Origin: Brachybacterium faecium DSM 4810
GTDB lineage: Bacteria > Actinomycetota > Actinomycetes > Actinomycetales > Dermabacteraceae
NCBI GenBank assembly: GCA_000023405.1
Contig: CP001643.1
Span: 3,348,001-3,412,000, forward strand
Length of the DNA: 64,000 nucleotides
Reading direction: 5' to 3'
Shown: piece by piece, positions 1 through 8,323 of the stretch
Layout of the letters: every line of letters starts with the position of its first letter
How positions within the stretch are numbered: the first letter of the stretch is position 1
Translations under genes and position numbers: made by a program
Notes under the pieces: model-generated
The model's input: only the letters and a program-made list of their open reading frames with translations
Databases searched by the model: none
Told to the model about the DNA's origin: nothing

Positions 1-395
1 GGGACATCATCTACATCTCCTCGAAGAACTCCGTGTTCGCCGGCCCCAACAACATCGCCTACTCGGCGACGAAGGCCGATCAGGCGCACCAGGTGCGGCT
101 GCTCGCGGCGGAGCTCGGCGAGCACCAGATCCGCGTCAACGGCATCAACCCCGACGGGGTGGTGCGCGGCTCCGGCATCTTCGCCGGCGGCTGGGGCGCC
201 TCGCGCGCGAAGGTGTACGGCGTGGAGGAGGAGAAGCTCGGCGAGTTCTACGCCCAGCGCACCCTGCTGAAGCGCGAGGTGCTTCCCGCGAACGTCGCGA
301 ACGCCGTCTTCGCGCTCACCGCCGGGGACCTCTCGCACACCACCGGCCTGCACATCCCGGTCGACGCCGGGGTCGCGGCGGCGTTCCTGCGATGA
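1..395 (+). CDS. Rhamnulose-1-phosphate aldolase / lactaldehyde dehydrogenase, C-terminal end (partial)
   Basis: The gene runs in from the left edge; only the last 130 codons, starting at base 3, are present. The visible part is the end of a short-chain dehydrogenase domain: the YSATK segment carries the catalytic Tyr and Lys, and the preceding ISSKNSVFAGPNN matches the bifunctional rhamnose enzymes that fuse a class II aldolase to an SDR lactaldehyde dehydrogenase. Those enzymes split rhamnulose 1-phosphate and oxidise the L-lactaldehyde. The stop overlaps the rhamnulokinase start by 4 bases (ATGA), so the two are translationally coupled, which supports the rhamnose assignment. The aldolase half lies outside the window, so bifunctionality is inferred from family resemblance. 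Confidence 0.85.
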   Translation, partial: DIIYISSKNSVFAGPNNIAYSATKADQAHQVRLLAAELGEHQIRVNGINPDGVVRGSGIFAGGWGASRAKVYGVEEEKLGEFYAQRTLLKREVLPANVANAVFALTAGDLSHTTGLHIPVDAGVAAAFLR

Positions 396-1948
396 GCACC
401 CCCGGCACCCGCTCCCCCGGCACCCCGGCCCCACCGACCTCCCCTCCCCCGAGGGGTGGCCCGGTCGCGGTCGCGGCGGTCGATCTGGGCGCGACCTCCG
501 GGCGGGTGATGCTCGGAGTGCTCGAGCAGGGGCGGATCGAGCTGCTGCCCGCGCACCGCTTCGAGAACCGCCTCGCCGAGCGCGACGGGCACCTGTGCTG
601 GGATGTCGACGCCCTGTGGGCGGAGATCCGGCAGGGCCTGACCGAGGCGCACCGCCTCGCGCGGGGCCGCGGGCTCGCAGGCCTCTCCTCGATCGGGATC
701 GACTCCTGGGCGGTGGACTATGCGCTGCTCGGACCGGACGAGGTCGGGCCCGACGGCACACCGGTGCCCGGCTCGGGCGCGCGGATCGGCGAGGTGATCG
801 CCTATCGCGACTCCCGCACCGAGACCGTCGCCGACGAGTTCGCCCGGCGGGTGTCCCGGCAGCGGCAGTTCGCGCTCACCGGCATCGCGCAGCAGAGCTT
901 CAACACGCTCTACCAGCTCGCGGCCGAGCACCGCCTGGCGGAGCTGCCCCCCGGCAGCTCGCTGCTGATGGTGCCCGACCTCCTCGGCTATCTGCTCACC
1001 GGGCAGCGCCGCACCGAGCTCACCAACGCCTCGACCACCGGCATGCTCGCCGCGCAGGGGCACGAGTGGAGCGCGGAGCTGCTGGAGGCCGCCGGGGTGG
1101 AGCGCGAGCTGCTCGCCCCGCTGATCGCACCGGGAGAGCAGCTGGGCACGGTCCTCGCGCCGCTGGCCGCGCAGCTCGGCATCGGGGAGGTGCCGGTCCA
1201 TGCCGTCGGCTCCCACGACACCGCCTCCGCGGTGCTGGCCGTGCCCTCCGAGGGCTCCGGCTCCACGGCCTACATCTCCTCCGGCACCTGGTCCCTCATC
1301 GGGCTGGAGCTGGAAGCGCCCGTGCTCACCGAGGAGGCGCGCGAGGCGGGCTTCACCAACGAGGGCGGGGTCGACTCCACGGTGCGTCTGCTCAAGAACG
1401 TCGCCGGGATGTGGCTGGTCAGCGAGTCGATCCGGCAATGGGAGGAGGAGGGGGCACGAGTCGAGCTGGCGGATCTGCTCGAGGCCGCCGCGGCCGTTCC
1501 CGGGGACCGCTTCCGCATCGACCCCACGGATCCCGCGTTCCTCGCGCCCGGACGGATGGCCGATCGGGTCACCGCCGCGGCCCGCCCCCTCACGGACGAG
1601 GACGAGTTCCCGCGCACCCCGGCGCAGCTGGTGCGCTGCATCCTCGAATCCCTGGCCGAGACCTACCGGGACGAGCTGCATGCCGCCTGCCGTCTCGCCG
1701 GAGTGCCGCTGCCGTCCCGGCTGCACGTGGTGGGCGGCGGCAGCCGCAACGCGCTGCTGAACCGGCTCACCGCCGAGGCCCTCGGGATCGAGGTCGTGGC
1801 CGGGCCGATGGAGGCCACCGCGCTGGGCAACGTGGCGCTGCAGGCGCGCACGCTCGGCGCGATCCCCGCGGAGCCCGGCGCGCTGCGGAAGGTGGTGCGG
1901 GAGAGCGTCGAGCTGGGGGTGTTCGCGGCGGGCGTGCCCGCTCGCTGA
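392..1948 (+). CDS. rhaB: Rhamnulokinase (FGGY family)
   Basis: This 518-residue kinase phosphorylates L-rhamnulose to rhamnulose 1-phosphate in the cytoplasm. The N-terminal phosphate-binding segment (VDLGATSGRVMLG, about residues 30-42), the SIGIDSWAVDYALL segment and the C-terminal GGGSRNALLNRLTAEALG are typical of RhaB within the FGGY group. The length is near the usual 480-500, with a proline-rich N-terminal extension of about 25 residues. The start codon overlaps the stop of the upstream aldolase/dehydrogenase, so the pair forms the end of a rhamnose operon. The next gene is convergent, so transcription probably ends in the 15-base gap after the stop. Confidence 0.93.
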   Translation: MSTPGTRSPGTPAPPTSPPPRGGPVAVAAVDLGATSGRVMLGVLEQGRIELLPAHRFENRLAERDGHLCWDVDALWAEIRQGLTEAHRLARGRGLAGLSSIGIDSWAVDYALLGPDEVGPDGTPVPGSGARIGEVIAYRDSRTETVADEFARRVSRQRQFALTGIAQQSFNTLYQLAAEHRLAELPPGSSLLMVPDLLGYLLTGQRRTELTNASTTGMLAAQGHEWSAELLEAAGVERELLAPLIAPGEQLGTVLAPLAAQLGIGEVPVHAVGSHDTASAVLAVPSEGSGSTAYISSGTWSLIGLELEAPVLTEEAREAGFTNEGGVDSTVRLLKNVAGMWLVSESIRQWEEEGARVELADLLEAAAAVPGDRFRIDPTDPAFLAPGRMADRVTAAARPLTDEDEFPRTPAQLVRCILESLAETYRDELHAACRLAGVPLPSRLHVVGGGSRNALLNRLTAEALGIEVVAGPMEATALGNVALQARTLGAIPAEPGALRKVVRESVELGVFAAGVPAR

Positions 1949-1963
1949 CGTCCCCTCCGCGGC

Positions 1964-2956
1964 TCAGCCGGTCGTGGACTCCCGCTCCACCAGCTCCGGC
2001 GCGAAGCTCACGTGCCGCGGCGCGGCCTCGGGACGGGCGATCTGCTCCTCGAGCAGCGCGAGCGCGGTGCGTCCCATCAGCTCCGAGGGCTGGGACACGG
2101 AGGTCAGCGGCACCACCGTGGAGCGGGCGAAGGCGATGTCGTCGTAGCCCACCAGCGCGATCTCCTCGGGCACCGCGACCTGGTGACGGAAGGCGAAGGC
2201 CTGCAGCATCCCCACCGCGAGCAGGTCGTTGACGCAGAACACGGCATCGGGACGCTCGGCCCGGGGCCGGGCCACCACGGCCTCGCCGACGGTGCGGCCG
2301 GCCAGGACGGTGAGATCCTCCGCGTCGAGCACCTCGAGCTCGATCCCGGCCGTCTCGGCGGCGCGCCGGGCTCCGCGCAGCCGGTCGGCGACCTGGCGCA
2401 GGTCCTGCCGGGCCGCGACCACGCCGATGCGCCGCCGCCCGAGCGAGGCGAGGTGCTGCACGGCGATCTCGCCGCCGGCGATGTCATCGACGCTCACCGA
2501 GGAGCCGCGCTCATCGGGGTCGCTCTCGACCAGCACCACGGGGGTGCCGCGGCCGCGGATCGCCTCGACGAGCGGGCCGGTGCCGCCGGTGGAGGCCAGC
2601 AGGATCCCGCGCACCCGCTGCTCCTCGAAGAGGGAGAGGTAGAGCCGTTCGCGCTGCTCGCGATGGCCGGTGCTGCCGGCGATCACCATCAGCTGGGAAT
2701 CCTCGGCGGCCGCCTCGATCCCGCCCACGAGCTGGCTGTAGAAGGGGTTGCCGGAGTCGAGCACGATCGCGCCGACGGTGCGGGACTGGCCGAGCTTGAG
2801 CTGCCGGGCGGCGTCGTTGCGCACGTAGCCGAGCTCCGCGATCGCGGCCTCGACCCTGTCACGGCGGTCCGGGGAGACGATCTCGGGGCGGTTCAGCACG
2901 TTGGAGACGGTGCCCACCGAGACCTCGGCATGGCGCGCGACGTCCTTCATGCTCAC
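1964..2956 (-). CDS. LacI-family transcriptional regulator of the rhamnose locus
   Basis: This 330-residue regulator has the LacI helix-turn-helix at its N-terminus (MKDVARHAEVSVGTVSNVLN, followed by the hinge region) and a periplasmic-binding-protein-like effector domain. I place the start at the GTG at 2956: GGAGG lies 7 bases upstream of it but 13 bases upstream of the ATG at 2950, which is the alternative. It lies between the rhamnulokinase and the rhamnosidase and is divergent from the latter. It most likely represses rhamnoside genes, binding the TGAAACGACTCA-type boxes at 3109, 14660 and 14838. The effector, perhaps rhamnose or rhamnulose, is not shown by the sequence. Confidence 0.92.
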   Translation of the reverse strand: MSMKDVARHAEVSVGTVSNVLNRPEIVSPDRRDRVEAAIAELGYVRNDAARQLKLGQSRTVGAIVLDSGNPFYSQLVGGIEAAAEDSQLMVIAGSTGHREQRERLYLSLFEEQRVRGILLASTGGTGPLVEAIRGRGTPVVLVESDPDERGSSVSVDDIAGGEIAVQHLASLGRRRIGVVAARQDLRQVADRLRGARRAAETAGIELEVLDAEDLTVLAGRTVGEAVVARPRAERPDAVFCVNDLLAVGMLQAFAFRHQVAVPEEIALVGYDDIAFARSTVVPLTSVSQPSELMGRTALALLEEQIARPEAAPRHVSFAPELVERESTTG

Positions 2957-3001
2957 CAGACGGCCTCCGGCCACGACCCACTTCCCTCCCGCTGACGGCA
3001 T

Positions 3002-3027
3002 GATCCCGGGGACTGCGCCCCGGGATC
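3002..3027. repeat. Perfect inverted repeat in the leader of the LacI gene
   Basis: Ten-base arms GATCCCGGGG / CCCCGGGATC surround a 6-base loop. Outside them, GGCAT (2998-3002, sharing a base with the arm) and ATGCC (3031-3035) can pair with a small bulge. The element lies 45 bases upstream of the LacI start and well upstream of the rhamnosidase. There is no T-run on either side, so it is not an ordinary terminator. It could form an RNA hairpin in the LacI leader or be a protein site. Confidence 0.5.
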
Positions 3028-3072
3028 TCGATGCCGTGACTGTATCGCGCGCAGGGCGACCTCCACCCTCCC

Positions 3073-3101
3073 TTGGCGGGAACCGTCGGACCTGCCAGAC
3101 T
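3073..3101 (+). promoter_or_regulatory. Candidate promoter of the GH78 rhamnosidase
   Basis: TTGGCG (3073-3078) and CAGACT (3096-3101) are separated by 17 bases. The -10 match is modest. The predicted transcription start falls inside the LacI-type operator at 3109-3120, a layout that suits repression. Confidence 0.4.
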
Positions 3102-3108
3102 GAGAGCT

Positions 3109-3120
3109 TGAGTCGTTTCA
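3109..3120. promoter_or_regulatory. LacI-type operator, GH78 promoter
   Basis: TGAGTCGTTTCA is the exact reverse complement of the box at 14660-14671, and the site at 14838-14849 differs at one base. The centre is CG with TGA/TCA ends, as in LacI-family operators. It sits 75 bases upstream of the rhamnosidase start, in the gap between that gene and the divergent LacI gene. Confidence 0.65.
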
Positions 3121-3195
3121 CACCGTGGCGTGGCGCTCGCCGTCGCGCGCACCGCTCACCGCGCAGGCAGCGCCGCGCACCCGAGGAGACCTCCC

Positions 3196-5520
3196 ATGAA
3201 CTCTGCCCCCGCCTCCCCCGCCGACACTCCGAGCGCCGGGGCGGGCCGCCCGGCCGCACAGCTCCAGGACGCCCTGGCGATCACCGCGGTGGAGGACACC
3301 GGCCGCCTCCCGCAGCTGGTCCACACGGTGACGCTCGCACAGCCGCGGGACCAGGTGCGGCGCGCCGAGCTGCTGGCCACCGCCCACGGCCTGTACGAGA
3401 TGAGGATCGGCGGCGCCCCGGCGACGGAGTCGGTGCTGAACCCCGGATGGACCACCTATGAGCGCCGCCTCCAGGTGCAGCGTCTGGATGTCACCGCCCA
3501 GGTCCGTCAGCGCCCGGAGGGTCTCGCCGCAGCGGACGCGGACCGCCTCGATCTCGAGGCCACGCTCGCCGACGGCTGGTGGCGCGGGGACCTGGGCTTC
3601 GACGGCGGGGTGCGCTACGGCGACGATCTCGCCCTCCTCGCCGCCGTGGAGATCGAGTTCGCGGACGGCACCCGCCAGCGGGTGGTCACCGACGAGTCCT
3701 GGCGCTCCCGGCCCAGCGCGATCATGAGCGCGAACATCTACCACGGCCAGCACGAGGACCGCCGCCTGGGCCTCGGCCCCGAGACACCGGTGCGCGTGGT
3801 CGAGATCGATCGCAGCACGCTCGTCGAGCAGGTCTCCCCGCCGGTGCTCCGCCACGAGTCGCGCCGGCCCGAGCGGATCTGGACCTCGCCCGCGGGGCGC
3901 ACGCTCGTGGACTTCGGCCAGAACCTCGTGGGGTGGCTGCGGTTCACGGTCACGGGCCCCGAGGGCACCGAGATCGTGCTGCGCCATGCCGAGGTGCTCG
4001 AGGACGGCGAGCTCGGCACGCGACCGCTGCGCGCCGCCCGCGCCACCGATCGTCTGGTCCTCGCCGGCGACCCGGCCGGCGAGACCTTCGAGCCGACCTT
4101 CACCTTCCACGGCTTCCGCTACGCCGAGATCAGCGGCTGGCCGGGAGAGCTCGCGGCGGAGGATCTCGAGGCCGTGGTGGTCCATTCCGCGCTGCGGCGC
4201 ACCGGCTGGTTCGAGTGCTCGCATGCCGGGGTGAACCAGCTGATCAGCAACTCGCTCTGGTCCCAGCGCGGCAACTTCCTCTCCGTGCCCACCGACTGCC
4301 CGCAGCGCGACGAGCGGCTCGGCTGGACGGGCGACATCGCCGCCTACGCGGCGACCGCCGCGTTCCAGCACGACGTGGGGGACTTCCTGCACGGCTGGCT
4401 GCTCGATCTGGGCCAGGAGGCGCGCATGAACCCGCACGGGATCGTGCCCTTCGTGGTCCCGGACCTGCTCAAGCCCGGCCTCGGCGCCGGCGATCCTGCC
4501 GCGGCCGACGAGGGCTGGGGCACTCCCACCGCGATCTGGGGCGACGCCGCCGTCTGGGTCGCCGAGGCGCTGTGGACCGCCTACGGGGACCTGGACCGGC
4601 TGCGCGCGCACTACCCCGCCATGGTGCGCCACCTGGACTCCGTCGACCGCGCGCTGTCCCCCAGCGGGCTGTGGGACACCGGCTTCCAGTTCGGGGACTG
4701 GCTGGACCCCGACGCCCCGCCGGAGGCCGCGGACCGGGCGAAGGCCGACAAGGGCGTGGTCGCCACGGCCTGCCTGGTGCGCTCCGCACGCTTCGCCGCA
4801 CAGGCCGCCCGCCTGCTCGGCGAGGAGGTCGACGCCCGCCGCTGGCAGGGCCTGGCCGAGCGCACCCTCGCCGCCTTCACCACCGCCTATGTGCATGAGA
4901 ACGGCACCATCACCTCCGACTGCGCCACCGTGTACGCCCTCGCGATCGCCTTCGACCTGCTCGATGCCGGGACGCGCCCCCGCGCCGCCGCGCGGCTCGC
5001 GGAGGTGGTCGCCGAGGCCGGCCACCGGGTCTCCACCGGCTTCGCCGGGACGCCGTTCGTCACCTGGGCGCTGTCCGAGACGGGGCACGTGGAGGAGGCC
5101 TACCGCCTGCTGCTCGAGGAGGGGTGCCCCTCGTGGCTGTACCCGGTCTCGATGGGTGCCACCACGATCTGGGAGCGCTGGGACTCGATGCTGCCGGACG
5201 GCTCGATCAACCCCGGTGAGATGACGAGCTTCAACCACTACGCCCTCGGCGCCGTCGCGGACTGGGTCTACCAGGTCGTCCTCGGCGTCCGGCCCGCCGC
5301 CCCGGGATATCGCCGGATCCGCATCCAGCCCGTTCCCGGCCCCGGGATCGAATGGGCCGAGGGCGCCCACGACTCCGCGGCCGGCCGCATCGAGGTCTCC
5401 TGGGAGCATTCCGCCGACGGGCTGCGCGGCACCGCCACGATCCCCGAGGGCGCCGAGGCGGAGATCGTGCTGCCCGACGGCCGGGCCCGCACCGTCGGCC
5501 CGGGGCGGCACAGCTTCTGA
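3196..5520 (+). CDS. Alpha-L-rhamnosidase, GH78
   Basis: This 774-residue glycoside hydrolase removes terminal L-rhamnose from glycosides or polysaccharide fragments. The ATG at 3196 is chosen because GAGGAG lies 7 bases upstream; the frame opens earlier but lacks such a site. The order is an N-terminal beta-sandwich (YEMRIGG...LNPGWTTYERR), a concanavalin-like domain (FGQNLVGWLRF), the catalytic six-hairpin barrel and a C-terminal beta domain. The acidic cluster RDERLGWTGD includes Glu373 and Asp380, and a second conserved acid is Glu660 in TTIWERW; these are family signatures. No signal peptide is visible, so it probably acts inside the cell on imported oligosaccharides. It converges on the GH106 gene with a 2-base gap. 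Confidence 0.92.
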   Translation: MNSAPASPADTPSAGAGRPAAQLQDALAITAVEDTGRLPQLVHTVTLAQPRDQVRRAELLATAHGLYEMRIGGAPATESVLNPGWTTYERRLQVQRLDVTAQVRQRPEGLAAADADRLDLEATLADGWWRGDLGFDGGVRYGDDLALLAAVEIEFADGTRQRVVTDESWRSRPSAIMSANIYHGQHEDRRLGLGPETPVRVVEIDRSTLVEQVSPPVLRHESRRPERIWTSPAGRTLVDFGQNLVGWLRFTVTGPEGTEIVLRHAEVLEDGELGTRPLRAARATDRLVLAGDPAGETFEPTFTFHGFRYAEISGWPGELAAEDLEAVVVHSALRRTGWFECSHAGVNQLISNSLWSQRGNFLSVPTDCPQRDERLGWTGDIAAYAATAAFQHDVGDFLHGWLLDLGQEARMNPHGIVPFVVPDLLKPGLGAGDPAAADEGWGTPTAIWGDAAVWVAEALWTAYGDLDRLRAHYPAMVRHLDSVDRALSPSGLWDTGFQFGDWLDPDAPPEAADRAKADKGVVATACLVRSARFAAQAARLLGEEVDARRWQGLAERTLAAFTTAYVHENGTITSDCATVYALAIAFDLLDAGTRPRAAARLAEVVAEAGHRVSTGFAGTPFVTWALSETGHVEEAYRLLLEEGCPSWLYPVSMGATTIWERWDSMLPDGSINPGEMTSFNHYALGAVADWVYQVVLGVRPAAPGYRRIRIQPVPGPGIEWAEGAHDSAAGRIEVSWEHSADGLRGTATIPEGAEAEIVLPDGRARTVGPGRHSF

Positions 5521-5522
5521 GC

Positions 5523-8222
5523 TCAGCCGCCGGCGCGGCGCAGCACGGGCACGGACGCGAGGCCGGTCGCGACGCCGTCGAGCATCCGCTCCAGCTCCTG
5601 CGGCTGGAACCGCTCCCCGTAGGTCTCGTGCGCGGCGGCGACCTGGCCCGCGGCGGCCTCGGCGTTCTCCGGGAGGGCGGCGGCCGCGGCGGTGGTGCCA
5701 TGGATCCGCAGGCGCAGCCGGGAGGTGCCGGCCCGGAGCCGGCCGGTGAGCGCGATCCGGTACGGCGGCCGCCACAGCACCCCGAGCTCCTCGCCGTCCA
5801 CCTCGAGCACGGCGATCTCGCGCACCGGGGGTTCGAGCAGGGCGCGGTAGCCGCTGCCCTCGCCGGTGTGCGGCACGGCCCGGCCGGGGCCGAGGTCGAG
5901 CACGAGCGGCCCGCGGGCGGTGTCCTCGTCGAGGGTCACGGTCGTCTCCAGCAGCAGGGGACGCAGGTCGGCGGCGTCCTGGCCGGTCAGGAGGTGCGGC
6001 AGGGTCACGGCGCGCGGCGCCTCTCCGGGCCGGGAGGCCGTCCACGGGCCGTCGAGCGCAATCGGCTCGGGCTCCGCGGTGCCGGTCTGCGCCGGGCCGT
6101 GCGCGGCGTCGGTCGCGGGCGCAGCGCCGTCCGGCGCCGGCAGCGGCTGGTCCGTGGCCAGCAGCAGGACTGCCTGGTAGGGGTGCAGCACGAGCCGGGC
6201 TCCGGTCGAGGGCAGGGGGCGGAGGCCGGGCTCGGCGGGGTCGTGGAGGGCGAGCGCGCGGCGCGGATCGCGCGGCGTCACCTCGACCTCGCGCCGCCGC
6301 GGCCCCGTGTGGGCGAGCAGGTGCAGGTCGCCGTCGGCGAGCCGGCGGTGCACCGTGCCCACCTCGCCGCCGTCCCCGCTCAGGAGCAGCGGCGGGGTGT
6401 GGGCGCCTCGCAGCGCGGCCGCGAGCGGGTTCTTCCCGCCGGCGGCCTCCCCGTCGGCGCCTTCCCCGTCGGCGCCCTCCTCGCCCTCCGCGTCGCTGCC
6501 GCCCCGTGCGCCGACCATCGCGAGGGTCGCGTGGTCGCGCAGGCGCGCGTCGTCGCCGTCCTCCTCGGGCAGGGAGAGCTGCTGCCCGGCCGGGTAGGCC
6601 GGGGAGTCCACGGCGAGCACGCTGCCGCCCGCGGCGCGCACCCGGTCCAGCCAGCGCCTCGTCTCCGCAGGCAGCCGGCTCACGCGCGGCAGCACGACCA
6701 CGGGATAGGCCGCGGGGTCGAGCGCGGCGAGGGCGTCGTCGTCGAGCAGGTCGAGGTCGTAGCCCGCGCGGCGGATCGCGGCGGGCAGCTGCTCGCCGAT
6801 GTGGGCGCGGCAGGCGGCCCACAGGTCGTGGCCGCGGCCGCGGGCGGCGCGCACATCGGCGTAGGGCAGGTACAGCGCCACCTCGGCGCCCGGCGCGCCC
6901 AGGCGCAGCGCGGCGCACAGGCGGGTGAGATGTGCGGTGAGCTCCGGCATCGCGGGCCACCAGGCGTTGCGGTCATCCAGCGCGCCCGCGGCGTAGAAGG
7001 TCCAGCCCAGGCCCGGTGCGTCGGGCGCGGTGTACGGCCAGCCGTGGCCCACGAAGTGCGTGATGCCCAGCAGCAGATGCTCATGCGCCTCCCCCAGCAG
7101 ATCCAGCGGCGCGGCGCGGAAGGCGGGTGAGCGCACCCAGGTCCACACCTCGCTCGAGACCACCTCGCGGCGGTCCAGATGCGCGGCCGACGAGGCCCAG
7201 CGGGACTGGGTGAGGGCGGTCCATCCCGCGCCCTCGCCCTCGATGAGGTGCGCGCCGCGCTGGGCGCTGAGCGTGATCGGCGGCTGCCCGTAGCCCTGCA
7301 GGCGGAAGCGCACCCCGTGCTCCTCGGCCCAGGCCCGGCAGGTGCCGACGAATCCCTCCTCGACCAGCTCGGAGAGGGTGAGGCCGTAGTCCTCGCGCAC
7401 CTGCTCGGCGCCGGGCGCGTCGACCTCCAGCAGGTGCAGCACGGGCAGCAGGTCGTAGCCGCGCCGCTGCCGGAACTGCTCCGGCAGCGCGGCGGTCCAG
7501 CCCGCGTCGTACACCTCGAGGCTGTCGCTGAACACGGAGCCGAGCAAGTGCGCGGGGACCGCGCTGAGCAGCGCACCGCCCACCACGTCCAGGTGGTGCC
7601 GCACCGCGGTGGCGCTGAGGTGGTCCACGACCGGGCCCTCGGCGCCCGCCGCAGAGCGCTTCACCTGCTGCCCGGTGACCTCCGACCAGGCCAGCAGCAC
7701 GGTGCGCGGCCCGCGACCGGCGGGGATCTCGAGCCGCTCACCCACCGGGTCGAGCCGCGTCCACCCGGAGGGCGGCAGCCCTTCACCGAGGTGCACGGAG
7801 ACCAGCTCGTCGCCGGGCCAGGAGGGGGTGAGCGGCCAGCTCAGCGGCTGCGGTCCGAGGTCGCGCCGCTCCCAGCGCAGGCGGCGCGCGGCCTGTTCGG
7901 GGCCGATGTGCGGGCCGCCGTAGGACCATCCGCTGCCGAGCGTCACGTCCAGGCGCAGCCCGAGCTCGCGGGCCCGCTCGGCCGCGTGGCGCACGTGGCC
8001 CAGCGCCTCGTCGCCGAGGTAGTCCGGTGCGCCGGGCCGCAGCGGGTACACCAGGGCGATCTCCGCGCCGCCCAGTCCTGCCGCGGCCATCGCCCGCAGC
8101 TCGCGATCGATCTCGGCGCGGTCCATGTCGGGGCCGAACCACCACCAGCGCATCATCGGCCGGGCGGCCGGATCCGGGTGGGTCAGGGCGTCGAGCACGT
8201 GCTGGGCGGTGTGCGAGCTCAT
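5523..8222 (-). CDS. GH106-type alpha-L-rhamnosidase-like glycoside hydrolase
   Basis: This 899-residue protein opens with PMMRWWWFGPDMDRAEIDREL and GLGGAEIALVYPL, which resemble the N-terminus of the GH106 barrel, a retaining or inverting rhamnosidase group best known from pectin and flavonoid degradation. A jelly-roll domain follows toward the C-terminus (IALDGPWTASRPGE...VLDLGPGRAVPHTG). No signal peptide is seen, so a cytoplasmic location is likely. It is the last gene of the leftward operon that begins with the binding protein at 14139. An acidic low-complexity loop near residues 575-600 (GSDAEGEEGADGEGADGE) is unusual. Activity on rhamnose is inferred from family and context; the catalytic residues were not assigned. 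Confidence 0.8.
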   Translation of the reverse strand: MSSHTAQHVLDALTHPDPAARPMMRWWWFGPDMDRAEIDRELRAMAAAGLGGAEIALVYPLRPGAPDYLGDEALGHVRHAAERARELGLRLDVTLGSGWSYGGPHIGPEQAARRLRWERRDLGPQPLSWPLTPSWPGDELVSVHLGEGLPPSGWTRLDPVGERLEIPAGRGPRTVLLAWSEVTGQQVKRSAAGAEGPVVDHLSATAVRHHLDVVGGALLSAVPAHLLGSVFSDSLEVYDAGWTAALPEQFRQRRGYDLLPVLHLLEVDAPGAEQVREDYGLTLSELVEEGFVGTCRAWAEEHGVRFRLQGYGQPPITLSAQRGAHLIEGEGAGWTALTQSRWASSAAHLDRREVVSSEVWTWVRSPAFRAAPLDLLGEAHEHLLLGITHFVGHGWPYTAPDAPGLGWTFYAAGALDDRNAWWPAMPELTAHLTRLCAALRLGAPGAEVALYLPYADVRAARGRGHDLWAACRAHIGEQLPAAIRRAGYDLDLLDDDALAALDPAAYPVVVLPRVSRLPAETRRWLDRVRAAGGSVLAVDSPAYPAGQQLSLPEEDGDDARLRDHATLAMVGARGGSDAEGEEGADGEGADGEAAGGKNPLAAALRGAHTPPLLLSGDGGEVGTVHRRLADGDLHLLAHTGPRRREVEVTPRDPRRALALHDPAEPGLRPLPSTGARLVLHPYQAVLLLATDQPLPAPDGAAPATDAAHGPAQTGTAEPEPIALDGPWTASRPGEAPRAVTLPHLLTGQDAADLRPLLLETTVTLDEDTARGPLVLDLGPGRAVPHTGEGSGYRALLEPPVREIAVLEVDGEELGVLWRPPYRIALTGRLRAGTSRLRLRIHGTTAAAAALPENAEAAAGQVAAAHETYGERFQPQELERMLDGVATGLASVPVLRRAGG

Positions 8223-8323
8223 GGCGGCTTTCGGGATGGGGAGCGGGGTCGGTGGCGCGGCCGACGGGTCGGCGGGCGCGGGCGCCCTCCCGGCCCGGGC
8301 GGGGCCGGGGAGGGCCGGCCGGG

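Noticed and set aside
3118-6960. Very long open frame on the minus strand across the GH78 gene, about 1280 codons
   Set aside because: It is the shadow of the GH78 and GH106 genes in GC-rich DNA; composition is Arg/Pro/Ala-rich and no family motif appears.
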